A stretch of DNA of 64,000 nucleotides from Saccharibacillus qingshengii (GTDB taxonomy: Bacteria > Bacillota > Bacilli > Paenibacillales > Paenibacillaceae): assembly GCF_013185195.1 (NCBI RefSeq), contig NZ_JAAZWC010000011.1, positions 1-64,000 on the forward strand, given 5' to 3'. Made by a program: the position numbers and the translations under genes. Positions 32,890 to 41,918 of the stretch are shown here, piece after piece. Under the pieces are notes generated by a model. That model was not told where the DNA came from, made no database searches, and saw only the letters and a program-made list of their open reading frames with translations. The stretch's first letter is position 1, and the number at the start of each line of letters is the position of its first letter.

Positions 32890-33251
32890 AGCTCACCTTG
32901 AACTGGATCACGCTCCGGGTGCGCGACCTCGAAGCTTCGATCGCTTTTTACAACGGAGTCCTCGGCCTGCCGGTCGATCGCAGATTCGAGAGCCGGGGCC
33001 GCCAGATCGTGATGCTGGGTACGCAGGAACAGCCGAAGATCGAGCTGATTCAGGGCGGCGACGTCACCGTCGAACCGGGCAGCGGCATCTCGGTCGGGTT
33101 CGAAGTGGAATCTCTGGACGCGGCGATGGAGGAACTTGCAGCCCAAAGGATTCCGATCGCCCGCGGGCCGGTATCGCCGAATCCGCGGCTGCGCTTTCTG
33201 TACGTACTCGATCCGGACGGATTCGAAGTGCAGCTGGCGCAGCACCTCTGA
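32886..33251 (+). CDS. VOC-family protein
   Basis: A 121-residue VOC-fold protein (LNWITLRVRDLEASIAFYNGVLGLPV, RFLYVLDPDGFEVQLAQ). Glu in the final strand and the early acidic/His positions are compatible with a metal site. The start overlaps the TetR stop (ATGA), so the two are translated as a unit, and it should share the regulator's induction. A detoxification role such as glyoxalase-like chemistry fits the adjacent reductases but is not proven. Confidence 0.8.
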   Translation: MKLTLNWITLRVRDLEASIAFYNGVLGLPVDRRFESRGRQIVMLGTQEQPKIELIQGGDVTVEPGSGISVGFEVESLDAAMEELAAQRIPIARGPVSPNPRLRFLYVLDPDGFEVQLAQHL

Positions 33252-33340
33252 GCTTTTTATTTGCGACTGCGGCTATCCCCGCCCGGGAAACTCGTTTATG
33301 ATAAAACTTAAAAAAAGCGCTACGATCAGGGGATGAAGCT

Positions 33341-34129
33341 TTGGAATTCAATGACGTCATACACGGACACCGTTCCATTCGGCAGTACGAAGACCGGGAA
33401 GTCAGCCAGGAGGTTCTGGATCAGATTCTGAACGCGGGTATCCGGGCTTCATCCAGCGGCAATATGCAGTCTTATTCCATCGTCGTCACGAGGGACAAAG
33501 AGCTGCGGAGGAAGCTGTACACGCCCCATATGGACCAGTCGATGGTGCTGGATGCGCCGGTGCTGCTCACGTTCTGCGCCGACTTCAACCGCATGCGCCG
33601 CTGGCTGGAACTGAATGAGGCACCGGTGCATTTCGACAACTTCATGAGCTTCATGATCGGTGCGATCGACGCGACGCTGGCTTCGCAGAACTGCGCGCTG
33701 GCCGCGGAGAATGCCGGCCTCGGCATCTGCTACATGGGTTCGACGCTCGCCAACTGCGACCAGATCGGCGAACTGCTGAACCTGCCGCCAAACGTCGTGC
33801 CGGTCGTCGGTTATTCGCTGGGGTATCCCGCCGAATCGCCTCCGGTGCGCGACCGTCTGCCGCAGCAGGGACTCGTCCACTACGAACAATATGAAGATTA
33901 CACGGACGAGCAGATTCTGGATATCTATGCCGACCGCAACGAGAAAGGCTGGCAGCGGTACATGGACGTGCCGCAGCTCAAAGAAATGACGGAGCGGCTG
34001 GGACTCAAGAACCTGGCACAGATCTATACGATCGCCAAATACACGAAGGAATCCCATCTCGGCTATTCGCAGACCGTGCTGGATTACCTGGACAAGCAGA
34101 ACTTTATGCAGAACGGGGATTCACAGTAG
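33341..34129 (+). CDS. NADPH-dependent nitroreductase (NfsA/FRP-like)
   Basis: A 262-residue flavin reductase of the nitroreductase superfamily. The FMN-binding N-terminus is HRSIRQYEDREVSQEVLDQIL with ASSSGNMQSYS. The central AGLGICYMGSTLANCDQIGELLNLP and the tail DRNEKGWQRYMD are typical of the NfrA/NfsA branch. It starts with TTG 33341 about 7 bases after AGGGGA. Such enzymes reduce nitroaromatics, quinones or flavins with NADPH. It is monocistronic, with a terminator overlapping the run-up to the next gene. Confidence 0.9.
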   Translation: MEFNDVIHGHRSIRQYEDREVSQEVLDQILNAGIRASSSGNMQSYSIVVTRDKELRRKLYTPHMDQSMVLDAPVLLTFCADFNRMRRWLELNEAPVHFDNFMSFMIGAIDATLASQNCALAAENAGLGICYMGSTLANCDQIGELLNLPPNVVPVVGYSLGYPAESPPVRDRLPQQGLVHYEQYEDYTDEQILDIYADRNEKGWQRYMDVPQLKEMTERLGLKNLAQIYTIAKYTKESHLGYSQTVLDYLDKQNFMQNGDSQ

Positions 34130-34147
34130 GTCCAGACAGGCCCTCGC

Positions 34148-34195
34148 CGGACCCGTCCAAGGCCCGGAATCCGTCAGGATAACGGGTCTTTTTTT
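34148..34195 (+). terminator. Terminator after the nitroreductase
   Basis: GACCCGT and ACGGGTC arms with an extended, partly structured loop are followed by nine T. Confidence 0.7.
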
Positions 34196-34209
34196 GATGA
34201 AAAGGAGCG

Positions 34210-35148
34210 ATGAACATGGATCACAACGCAGCAAACCGGGCAGCCAACGAAATGCCGGAAGGCACGCAGGTGCTGTACGCGGACTTTGCCGAAGGCGGTA
34301 CTTATTACTCCTGCACCTACCATCCCGACGTTGTCTATGCGAACTACGGCGGCGTGGAGAGAAGGCTGCAGATCATCCGTCCGCAGCAGGAAGGCGCCGT
34401 GTTGCCCCTGGTGATTTTTGTGCAGGGATCGGCCTGGATGAAGCAAAATGTATATACGGGTATTCCCGATTTGTCGCATATCGCGGCCAAAGGTTACGTG
34501 ATCGCGAGCGTTGAGATCCGGGATACGGAGATTGCCCGGTTCCCGGCGGCACTCGAAGACGTAAAATGCGCTCTACGCTTTATGCGCGAACATGCCGCCG
34601 AGTACGGCGTCGATCCCAAGCGTGCAGCCGTTTGGGGCGATTCGTCGGGCGGGCATCTCTCGCTCATGACCGGACTTACGATCGGAGCCTACAACAATGA
34701 GCGGTACAAGGAACAGTCGGACGAAGTGCTGGCGGTGATCGACTATTACGGGATCTCCGATCTGCTCACGCTGGGGCGATATAACGATGTGCTCGACCAT
34801 GACGCCGCCGATTCTCCGGAAGGGCTGCTGATCGGAGGACGGGTGCAGGATCATGTCGAACGGGCCCGGCAGGCAAGCCCGATCCATCAGGATCTGGACC
34901 GGGAACTGCCGCCTTTTCTGATCGTACACGGAGACCGCGACAGTATCGTCCACGTCAGCCAGAGTATCGAGATGTACAAAGCGCTCCAAGCGCACGGGCA
35001 AAATGTTCGGTTCTACAAAGTGGCGGGCGCGGATCACGGAACCGGCGTCTGGAGTCCGCAGGTGCTGGAAGTGACGGCGAAGTTTCTGGCGGCCCATTTG
35101 AAGCGGCCGTTTGCGGACCGTCTTCCTTTTCAGCATCAGACCGATTAG
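34210..35148 (+). CDS. Alpha/beta-hydrolase esterase (BD-FAE/HSL-like)
   Basis: A 312-residue hydrolase. The nucleophile Ser lies in AVWGDSSGGHLS (GxSxG form GDSSG), the oxyanion region in VIFVQGSAWM, the acid Asp in IVHGDRDSIVHVSQS and the His in GADHGTG. There is no signal peptide, so it acts in the cytoplasm on ester or acyl substrates. AAAGGAG precedes ATG 34210, which lies just after the nitroreductase terminator. It precedes a DUF3237 gene. A carbohydrate or carboxyl-esterase role is plausible, but the substrate is unknown. Confidence 0.87.
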   Translation: MNMDHNAANRAANEMPEGTQVLYADFAEGGTYYSCTYHPDVVYANYGGVERRLQIIRPQQEGAVLPLVIFVQGSAWMKQNVYTGIPDLSHIAAKGYVIASVEIRDTEIARFPAALEDVKCALRFMREHAAEYGVDPKRAAVWGDSSGGHLSLMTGLTIGAYNNERYKEQSDEVLAVIDYYGISDLLTLGRYNDVLDHDAADSPEGLLIGGRVQDHVERARQASPIHQDLDRELPPFLIVHGDRDSIVHVSQSIEMYKALQAHGQNVRFYKVAGADHGTGVWSPQVLEVTAKFLAAHLKRPFADRLPFQHQTD

Positions 35149-35194
35149 AGCTTCGGATCCGCGCGGTGAACTTTGAGGGCAGAGGAGACGGCTT

Positions 35195-35623
35195 ATGGAA
35201 AAAGAAGAAGTGTTCACGGTTCACGTAGCGATAAACGGAAGTGTCGAAATGAAGAATGTCGAAGGGAACTCCGTCGTCATGATCTCGTTTACGGGGCACG
35301 CGTCGGGACCGTGTTTTGAAGGCCGGGTGCTGGAAGGAGGCGTCGATACGCAGATTATCGGACCCTCCGGAACTCCGCATACGCTGTCGGCCCGCTATAT
35401 GCTTCGGGGCACGGACCGCGCCGGGCAGCCGTGCGAGATCTATATCGAGAACAACGGAGAAATCGACAAACGGCTGGAGACGGAAGGTATTCTGTTTCGC
35501 ACATCGCCGAAGCTTGAGACGAACAGCGCGGAGCTGTCTTTTTTGAATAAGGAAAATCTTGTCGGGGAAGGTCGGCCCTCGGAAGACGGCGTGGAGATCA
35601 AGATTTACCGTCTGGAATCCTAA
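35195..35623 (+). CDS. DUF3237-family protein
   Basis: A 142-residue protein with the DUF3237 pattern: GHASGPCFEGRVLEGGVDTQII, then HTLSARYMLRGTDRAGQPCEIYIENNG. The family forms a small lipocalin-like beta barrel of unknown function, often next to hydrolases or dehydratases. GCAGAGGAG precedes ATG 35195, and the gene follows the esterase by 46 bases, so co-expression is likely. No catalytic residues can be named. Confidence 0.8.
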   Translation: MEKEEVFTVHVAINGSVEMKNVEGNSVVMISFTGHASGPCFEGRVLEGGVDTQIIGPSGTPHTLSARYMLRGTDRAGQPCEIYIENNGEIDKRLETEGILFRTSPKLETNSAELSFLNKENLVGEGRPSEDGVEIKIYRLES

Positions 35624-35723
35624 ACCGGAGTTCAGGCGGCGGCGCCGACGGTTAATAGGGGGAATGACGGGTCACCGGCCCGGTTCATCACGATCCCACA
35701 CCGAAACGGAGGCCGACACATCC

Positions 35724-36716
35724 ATGAACAACTCCCCCGATCATCCGCATTCGCCGCCTTTTGTGCCGCCGGATCGGTCTTTACCCGCGCACCGTTCGCC
35801 GGTGTGGCAAGGCGACGGTGCCGACCTGCTGCTGCCGGTGCCGGACGAATTCAGCTTCGCGCAGAACTACGACCATCTGGCGACCGCGACCAACGAAGCG
35901 CTCTATACGCTGCGGGAAGGCCGGATTCGCAAAGCGATCGCGGTCGGCAGGCAGGCGACGGTCGTCGAGATCGCGCCCGAAGGCCAAGCGCAGCTGCGTA
36001 TCCGGTTTGTCGCGGAACCGAATGCCGATTCGCCGGCGCTGCGCGCGGGCGTTGCCGAATACGTACACGACTGGTTCGATCTCGGCACGGACCTGAAGCC
36101 TTTTTACAAGATGGCCAAGACCGATCCGCTGCTGGAGCAGGCGGTTGAATCGTTCTACGGACTGCGCAATATGGGCATTCCCGACTTGTACGAAGCGATA
36201 TGCTGGGGCATTCTCGGTCAGCAGATCAACCTCGGCTTCGCCTATACGTTAAAAAGACGTTATGTCGAGCAGTTTGGTCAGGCGTTGGAGCGCGAAGGCG
36301 AGACGTACTGGCTGTTTCCGACCGCCGGGCGGATCGCCGCGCTGACCGCCGAAGACCTGTCCGCCGCGGGCATGACGACGGTCAAGAAATGCGAATACCT
36401 CGTCGATACCGCCCGGTTGATCGCAAGCGGCGAACTGACCAAAGAGCAGCTGCTTGCGGCCGGAAGCGTCAAACAGGCGGAGAAAAGACTGGTGCAGATC
36501 CGCGGCATCGGGCCCTGGACCGCCCATTACGTGCTGATGCGCTGCCTGCGGATGCCGGATGCTTTTCCGATCGACGATGTAGGGCTGCATCATTCGATCC
36601 GGCATGTGCTGGGCCTTGACGCCAAGCCGAGCAAAGAGCGGATTCTTGAGCTGACCGCCGGCTGGACGATGTGGGAATCGTATGCGACGTTTTATTTGTG
36701 GAGGCTGCTGTACTAA
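35724..36716 (+). CDS. DNA-3-methyladenine glycosylase II-like (AlkA/YfjP type)
   Basis: A 330-residue base-excision glycosylase. The C-terminal HhH-GPD domain has LLEQAVESFYGLRN, CWGILGQQINLGFAYTLKRR, the helix-hairpin-helix with IRGIGPWTAHYVLMRCLR, and the catalytic Asp in DAFPIDDVGLHH. The N-terminal AlkA-type region precedes it. It removes alkylated bases such as 3-methyladenine. ATG 35724 is chosen because GGAGG lies upstream at about 13 bases; the longer frame starts inside the DUF3237 gene. The first 35 residues are Pro/His-rich and probably disordered. No ada/ogt partner is nearby. Confidence 0.88.
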   Translation: MNNSPDHPHSPPFVPPDRSLPAHRSPVWQGDGADLLLPVPDEFSFAQNYDHLATATNEALYTLREGRIRKAIAVGRQATVVEIAPEGQAQLRIRFVAEPNADSPALRAGVAEYVHDWFDLGTDLKPFYKMAKTDPLLEQAVESFYGLRNMGIPDLYEAICWGILGQQINLGFAYTLKRRYVEQFGQALEREGETYWLFPTAGRIAALTAEDLSAAGMTTVKKCEYLVDTARLIASGELTKEQLLAAGSVKQAEKRLVQIRGIGPWTAHYVLMRCLRMPDAFPIDDVGLHHSIRHVLGLDAKPSKERILELTAGWTMWESYATFYLWRLLY

Positions 36717-36737
36717 TAAACGTAGGGAGGCGAAGCG

Positions 36738-37889
36738 ATGAGAGCCATCGGACAGACCTGGAGAAAAGCGGTCGGAGCGGTATTGGGCCTGGCGCTGACG
36801 GTATCGACAGCGGGTGCCGCCGCGGCATTATCGACCGAAGCGGAGAACCGGGAGGCGTTTGAGACGGAGGTGATCGTCCGGACGGTGAACCAGTTCAGGA
36901 ACGCGGAAGATGTTCGGACCTTTGTCGACAGCGCGGATCGCCGCGGCGTCGATGTCATCAGCATGAACGTCAAGCAGGACGAAGACGACGAAGTTCCGTC
37001 CGGCGAAGTGTTCTATCAGAGCCGGATTGCTCCGATTGCCGAAGGCTACGAAGAGTTCGATGCTCTGGACGAAGTGCTGACGCAGGCGCATGCCGCAGGG
37101 ATCAAGGTACATGCCTGGATTCCCCAGTTTCACGATCAGGCGGCTTTTCGGGCACATCCCAAATGGCGGATGCAGGCGCTGATCGACGGGGTACGCAAGC
37201 CGTTCAAAGGCTCGAACGGCAGTGAATATTTCGTCAATCCCCTGCACCTCGAAGTCCAGCGGTACGAGCGTTCGATCGTGCGCGAAGTGGTCGAGAACTA
37301 TCCGGTCGACGGGGTAGTCTTGGACTGGCTGCGCTTCGACGATTACAACATGGATGTCAGCGATTACACGATCGCCTTGTATAAAAAGCAGTTCGGCTAT
37401 TCGCCGCTCAAGATCGATTTCGATAAGGATTCGCCAAGGCGGAAGCAGTGGAACGAGTGGCGCACGGACCGGATCGCGCAGTACGTCGGCGATGTCCGCC
37501 AAGACCTGACCGCGTCGTCCAATCCGCAGGTACAGCTGGGCGTATATATACTGCCGCCGGAATTCACCGAAGTGGGCCAGGATGCGGCCAAGTTCAAGAA
37601 TGAGATCGATTTTGCCGCACCCATGGCTTATTTCGACGACTGGGGTTATGACAGCGAATGGGTCTACGGGGCAGAATCCGGCATATTGAAAGACACCCAT
37701 GACCGGCTTGCCGGTTCGGGAGCGGATGTTGTGCCGACCCTCGATACGGACTGGACCGAAGGGCAGTACCGGGAGATTTACCAAGGAATCCGTGAGTATT
37801 ATCCAAACGTCGAACGGCTGTCTTTCTTCGCCTACGGCGCCTGGACAGAAGCCGAATTGGCTGCGATCGACGAACGAACGGGCTGGTGA
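36738..37889 (+). CDS. Secreted glycosyl hydrolase-like protein (GHL10/DUF187 type)
   Basis: A 383-residue protein with an N-terminal signal peptide (VGAVLGLALTVSTAGAAAA). The mature part is a TIM-barrel of the family-10-like glycosyl hydrolase (DUF187) group, with HAAGIKVHAWIPQF, EYFVNPLHLEVQRYERSIVREVV, PVDGVVLDWLRFDDYN (a barrel-strand Asp typical of the active site) and the closing IDFAAPMAYFDDWG. It is predicted to act on cell-wall or exopolysaccharide outside the cell. TAGGGAGG precedes ATG 36738, and it follows the DNA glycosylase by 21 bases. No catalytic acid pair can be confirmed by eye. Confidence 0.75.
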   Translation: MRAIGQTWRKAVGAVLGLALTVSTAGAAAALSTEAENREAFETEVIVRTVNQFRNAEDVRTFVDSADRRGVDVISMNVKQDEDDEVPSGEVFYQSRIAPIAEGYEEFDALDEVLTQAHAAGIKVHAWIPQFHDQAAFRAHPKWRMQALIDGVRKPFKGSNGSEYFVNPLHLEVQRYERSIVREVVENYPVDGVVLDWLRFDDYNMDVSDYTIALYKKQFGYSPLKIDFDKDSPRRKQWNEWRTDRIAQYVGDVRQDLTASSNPQVQLGVYILPPEFTEVGQDAAKFKNEIDFAAPMAYFDDWGYDSEWVYGAESGILKDTHDRLAGSGADVVPTLDTDWTEGQYREIYQGIREYYPNVERLSFFAYGAWTEAELAAIDERTGW

Positions 37890-37923
37890 AGCCCGGGCGG
37901 AGCGGCCGATCCGCCGCGCGAGA

Positions 37924-37957
37924 AAAGGCGCTTCCGCAATAAGCGGAAGCGCCTTTT
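37924..37957. terminator. Bidirectional terminator between convergent genes
   Basis: AAAAGGCGCTTCCGC and GCGGAAGCGCCTTTTT form a near-perfect stem usable on both strands. Confidence 0.88.
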
Positions 37958-38009
37958 TGTATGTGCCCGCCGCAAGGGCAGGCTGCCGCAAGGCCGGAAG
38001 CCTAAGGCT

Positions 38010-38963
<954 letters not shown>

Positions 38964-39089
38964 GAAGGAAAACCTCTTTTCTGCGGCCGGAATAAGAGAA
39001 GCAGCCGCGGTATAGCCTTATCTTAAGCCCTGTCGTCCAATCCAGCCACGCTGCGCTGATAGGGGTAACGGGAGTAACAGCCAAAAACC

Positions 39090-39150
39090 TTGACTGTTCG
39101 ATCAAACATTTGTAAGATATAATCATAAACTAACTGTTCGATCAAACAGT
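39090..39150 (+). promoter_or_regulatory. Twin TetR-type operators with -35/-10 elements
   Basis: ACTGTTCGATCAAACATT (39093-39110) and ACTGTTCGATCAAACAGT (39133-39150) are near-identical inverted-repeat boxes 40 bases apart. TTGACT at 39090 overlaps the first box; -10 candidates are TAAGAT (17-base spacer) and TATAAT (39118-39123) between the boxes. The following TetR gene most likely binds both sites. Confidence 0.75.
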
Positions 39151-39182
39151 ATAGATCGAACCGTTCAAAGGAGCTTCCCCTT

Positions 39183-39803
39183 ATGACCGCTACCCCGTCC
39201 ACGAAACCGGATGAACGCAAACAAGCCATTATGCAGGCTGCTTATACCCTGTTCGGCCAGATCGGCTATGCCAAAGCTTCCATGAAAGAAATTGCCGCCA
39301 AAGCCGGCGTAGCGCAGGGCTTGATCGGCTACCATTTCGGCAGCAAAGAAACGCTGCTGGTCGAGGTCGTGCGGGAATGGATGATCAACCGCGGAATGAA
39401 AGAAGCTTTTGCCAAGCTCGACATGCAGGCTTCGCCGCAAGAGATTCTCGGCCAAGGCCTTCTCCATGTCGTCGAATTCCGCAAAGCCAACCCCGAATGG
39501 TTCACCCTGCTTATCAGTTTGTGGTCGGAGAGTGTGAATAACGAGAAACTGGCTGCGGAATTGGTCGGCATCTACCGGGAAATGAGGGCCGGCGTGGTCC
39601 AGGTGATCGACCGTCTGGAACTGCCGCTCGGGCCGGAAGAGAAAGAGAATCTGGCGGGGCTCATTCAAGCCGTATTCGACGGATTGACGCTCCAGGCGCC
39701 GACTTTGCTGTCTGCCCAGCCGCTGTCGCACGATCAGGTCTCGCAGGGAATCAACTGGATGCTGCACGGCATCAGAACCGCATCGCGGGAAAAAGGAGAG
39801 TGA
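39183..39803 (+). CDS. TetR/AcrR-family regulator
   Basis: A 206-residue TetR protein: HTH segment AIMQAAYTLFGQIGYAKASM, KEIAAKAGVAQGLIGYHFGSKETLL, followed by a helical ligand domain. AAAGGAG precedes ATG 39183. Two copies of an ACTGTTCGATCAAACA box lie upstream of it and between it and the divergent aldo/keto reductase. It is 4 bases ahead of a DUF4260 membrane protein gene and surely co-transcribed. Autoregulation is expected; the inducer is not visible. Confidence 0.88.
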   Translation: MTATPSTKPDERKQAIMQAAYTLFGQIGYAKASMKEIAAKAGVAQGLIGYHFGSKETLLVEVVREWMINRGMKEAFAKLDMQASPQEILGQGLLHVVEFRKANPEWFTLLISLWSESVNNEKLAAELVGIYREMRAGVVQVIDRLELPLGPEEKENLAGLIQAVFDGLTLQAPTLLSAQPLSHDQVSQGINWMLHGIRTASREKGE

Positions 39804-39807
39804 ATCC

Positions 39808-40155
39808 ATGGCCAAAAAACTGATCCACCTCGAAGGACTGCTCGCTTTTGTCATGGGGACTTACCTGTATTTTGCAAACGGCTACGGCTGGCTCGCGTTC
39901 CTGCTCCTGCTGTTCGTCCCGGATCTCTCCATGATCGGCTACGCCACTAATACCAAAGTCGGTGCTTATCTGTATAACGCCGCCCATACCTATATTCTGC
40001 CGTTCGTGTTGATCCTGGGAGGATTGGTCTTCCCGGCCGATTGGCCGCTTATGATCGGCTTGATCTGGAGCGCGCATATCGGCCTTGACCGGATGATGGG
40101 CTACGGACTCAAGTACGAGACCGGCTTCAAGGATACGCATCTGCAGAAGCTGTAA
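39808..40155 (+). CDS. DUF4260 membrane protein
   Basis: The 115-residue protein has three to four hydrophobic helices and matches DUF4260: LIHLEGLLAFVMGTYLYF, then LLLFVPDLSMIGYATN, YNAAHTYILPFVLIL and the conserved AHIGLDRMMGYGLKYETGF. The family function is unknown. AAAGGAG precedes ATG 39808, 4 bases after the TetR stop. Being the only partner in a TetR operon suggests the regulator controls this membrane protein, perhaps in response to a membrane-active or carbonyl compound handled by the divergent reductase. Confidence 0.83.
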   Translation: MAKKLIHLEGLLAFVMGTYLYFANGYGWLAFLLLLFVPDLSMIGYATNTKVGAYLYNAAHTYILPFVLILGGLVFPADWPLMIGLIWSAHIGLDRMMGYGLKYETGFKDTHLQKL

Positions 40156-40170
40156 CCCAGCGATTTTTCT

Positions 40171-40232
40171 ATAAAAAAGCGTCTTTCGCTCCCGGCCGGT
40201 TACGCAGCCGGGAGAACGGAAGACGCTTTTTG
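40171..40232. terminator. Bidirectional terminator between convergent operons
   Basis: A two-part stem AAAAAGCGTCTTTCG/CGGAAGACGCTTTTT with an inner CTCCCGGC/GCCGGGAG stem. Confidence 0.88.
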
Positions 40233-40275
40233 CTGCGGAAACTTCGGTACGATCCGGCCTGCATCCGTTTGCGGT

Positions 40276-41898
40276 CTACGGCCGAAGCGCATTCGCTTCC
40301 GCCAACACGTCGCGGCCGCCCGCTTCCATAAATTCGCGTACGAATCCTTCGAATTCCGCAAGCGGGCGTTCGCCGGTAATGAACGACAGATACGCTTTGT
40401 CTTTGAGCCGGATCAGCTCGCCGCTGCTGCGTGCAAGCGACGGCGTCGAGACTTCCAGAGCGTTGTAGATGCCGTCTTTCTCCAAGCCGAGCGTCGACGC
40501 CCATTGTTCGCGGCGGCCGGTCGGCGGATACGGAACAGACATGCCGAGATTGGCGCCGATCACGTTCAGAGCGTTGGGCATGTCTGCGTAAGGCGGCAGG
40601 GCGACGATCTCTTCTTTGGACTCGTCGGCCCAGGTCCAATGCTTGCCGATTACCCCGTTCTTGAGCGCCGCGCGTTCATCCGGGTCGGGATTGGCGCTGA
40701 CATCGTCCAGAATCTGCAGGATCTTCTCCAGTTTCCCCGGTTCTTCGGTGACGTTCGCCCCGATTGCGGTGAAGCTCATCAGCCGGTCGTACGCTTTGGA
40801 ACCGCGCTTGCCCTCGGGGCCGCTGAACGGACGCCCGAACGAGACGCGCGCGTCCGGATTTTTGGCGTTCAGCTCTTTGACGTTGTACGTCGGCTCGACC
40901 GGAATCTCGAGGCTGCCGCCCCGGCCGTCCACCGTCCAGGCCTGATAATCGCCGCCGCCGATCCAATGGTAGTAGTTGCCCATGGAGGTCATGCCGATTC
41001 TTCCATTGATAAAAGCATGCGACAAATGTTTGTATCCGCCTTTGTTCTCTCCCGTAATAAACTCCGGATCGATCACGCCGTCCGCGTACCATTTGCGCAG
41101 ATAGCGCAGCGCTTCTTCCATCTCCGGTTCCAGCGCCCCCACGACCAACCGCCCGTCTTTTTCCGCAAAATACAGCTGGTCCGCAAACACGATCTGTCCG
41201 AACGCGCCGAATACGACGTTCGTGCCTTCGCGCGACAGTCCATACGTATCTTTGACCCCGTTGCCGTCCGGATCTTCGTTGGCGAACGCATAGATCACCC
41301 GCTCGAATTCGGCCAGCGTCTGCGGGACCTCGAGCTCCAGCTTGTCCAGCCAATCCTGCCGGTAGACGACCGGAATCCGATAAATATTGGTCGGACTGAT
41401 CGCGGGGATTCCGTAGATTCGGCCGTCGATCCGTCCGTAATCCGCATAATCCGGCGCATACCGGCGGATTGCGGCCATGAGGTTGGGCGCGTGCCGATTC
41501 AGTGTTTCCTCGGGAATCTCCGCCAGCAGTCCCTGCTGCCGGTACTTCAGCAGTCCCTGCTGCCGGTACTTCGGCAGATCCTGGGGCTGGCGGATGCGCA
41601 GCAGATCCGGAGCGCCTTCGCGGGCCAGCTTCAGATCGAGCAGCGATTCGTAACGGTTGTTCTCCAGGTTCCAGATCTCAAGGTCCACGTTGTGTTTCTC
41701 TTCCACATACCGCAGCATCTCGGCCTCTTCGGGCACGCTCTGGTTCTGGTGCAGCGTCCAGGAAATTTTGTATTCGGGAGCGAGGGGAACAGAAGCCGAC
41801 GCGGCAGTGCCCGAATACGTCTCGCAGCCGGCGATTCCCAGAATCGGGGCAGCGGCCAGCACAAGGACGGCCCACCGCCGCTTCAACGTCTTTTTCAT
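40276..41898 (-). CDS. Lipoprotein solute-binding protein (LplA/family-1 type)
   Basis: A 540-residue lipoprotein with lipobox LGIAGC (Cys near 25), then a long family-1 binding fold: APDLLRIRQPQDLPKY, IYGIPAISPTNIYRIPVVYRQDWLD, YAFANEDPDGNGVKDTYGLS, WYADGVIDPEF and NGRIGMTSMG. This matches LplA-like binding proteins for oligosaccharides. ATG 41898 follows AGGAGG at 6 bases; the ORF extends 8 codons further. It carries an in-frame 24-bp duplication (KYRQQGLL twice). It is downstream of the membrane-bound AraC gene by 20 bases, but no LplB/YtcP-type permease genes accompany it, unlike typical clusters. Confidence 0.87.
   Translation of the reverse strand: MKKTLKRRWAVLVLAAAPILGIAGCETYSGTAASASVPLAPEYKISWTLHQNQSVPEEAEMLRYVEEKHNVDLEIWNLENNRYESLLDLKLAREGAPDLLRIRQPQDLPKYRQQGLLKYRQQGLLAEIPEETLNRHAPNLMAAIRRYAPDYADYGRIDGRIYGIPAISPTNIYRIPVVYRQDWLDKLELEVPQTLAEFERVIYAFANEDPDGNGVKDTYGLSREGTNVVFGAFGQIVFADQLYFAEKDGRLVVGALEPEMEEALRYLRKWYADGVIDPEFITGENKGGYKHLSHAFINGRIGMTSMGNYYHWIGGGDYQAWTVDGRGGSLEIPVEPTYNVKELNAKNPDARVSFGRPFSGPEGKRGSKAYDRLMSFTAIGANVTEEPGKLEKILQILDDVSANPDPDERAALKNGVIGKHWTWADESKEEIVALPPYADMPNALNVIGANLGMSVPYPPTGRREQWASTLGLEKDGIYNALEVSTPSLARSSGELIRLKDKAYLSFITGERPLAEFEGFVREFMEAGGRDVLAEANALRP
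41524..41571 (-). repeat. 24-bp perfect tandem duplication inside the binding-protein gene
   Basis: Two identical 24-bp units (41524-41547, 41548-41571) encode KYRQQGLL twice in a row and keep the frame. A third, non-identical flank continues the context. It lies in a surface loop before the first hinge region and looks like recent slippage. Confidence 0.9.
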
Positions 41899-41918
41899 CG
41901 TACGCCTCCTGCTTCTCT

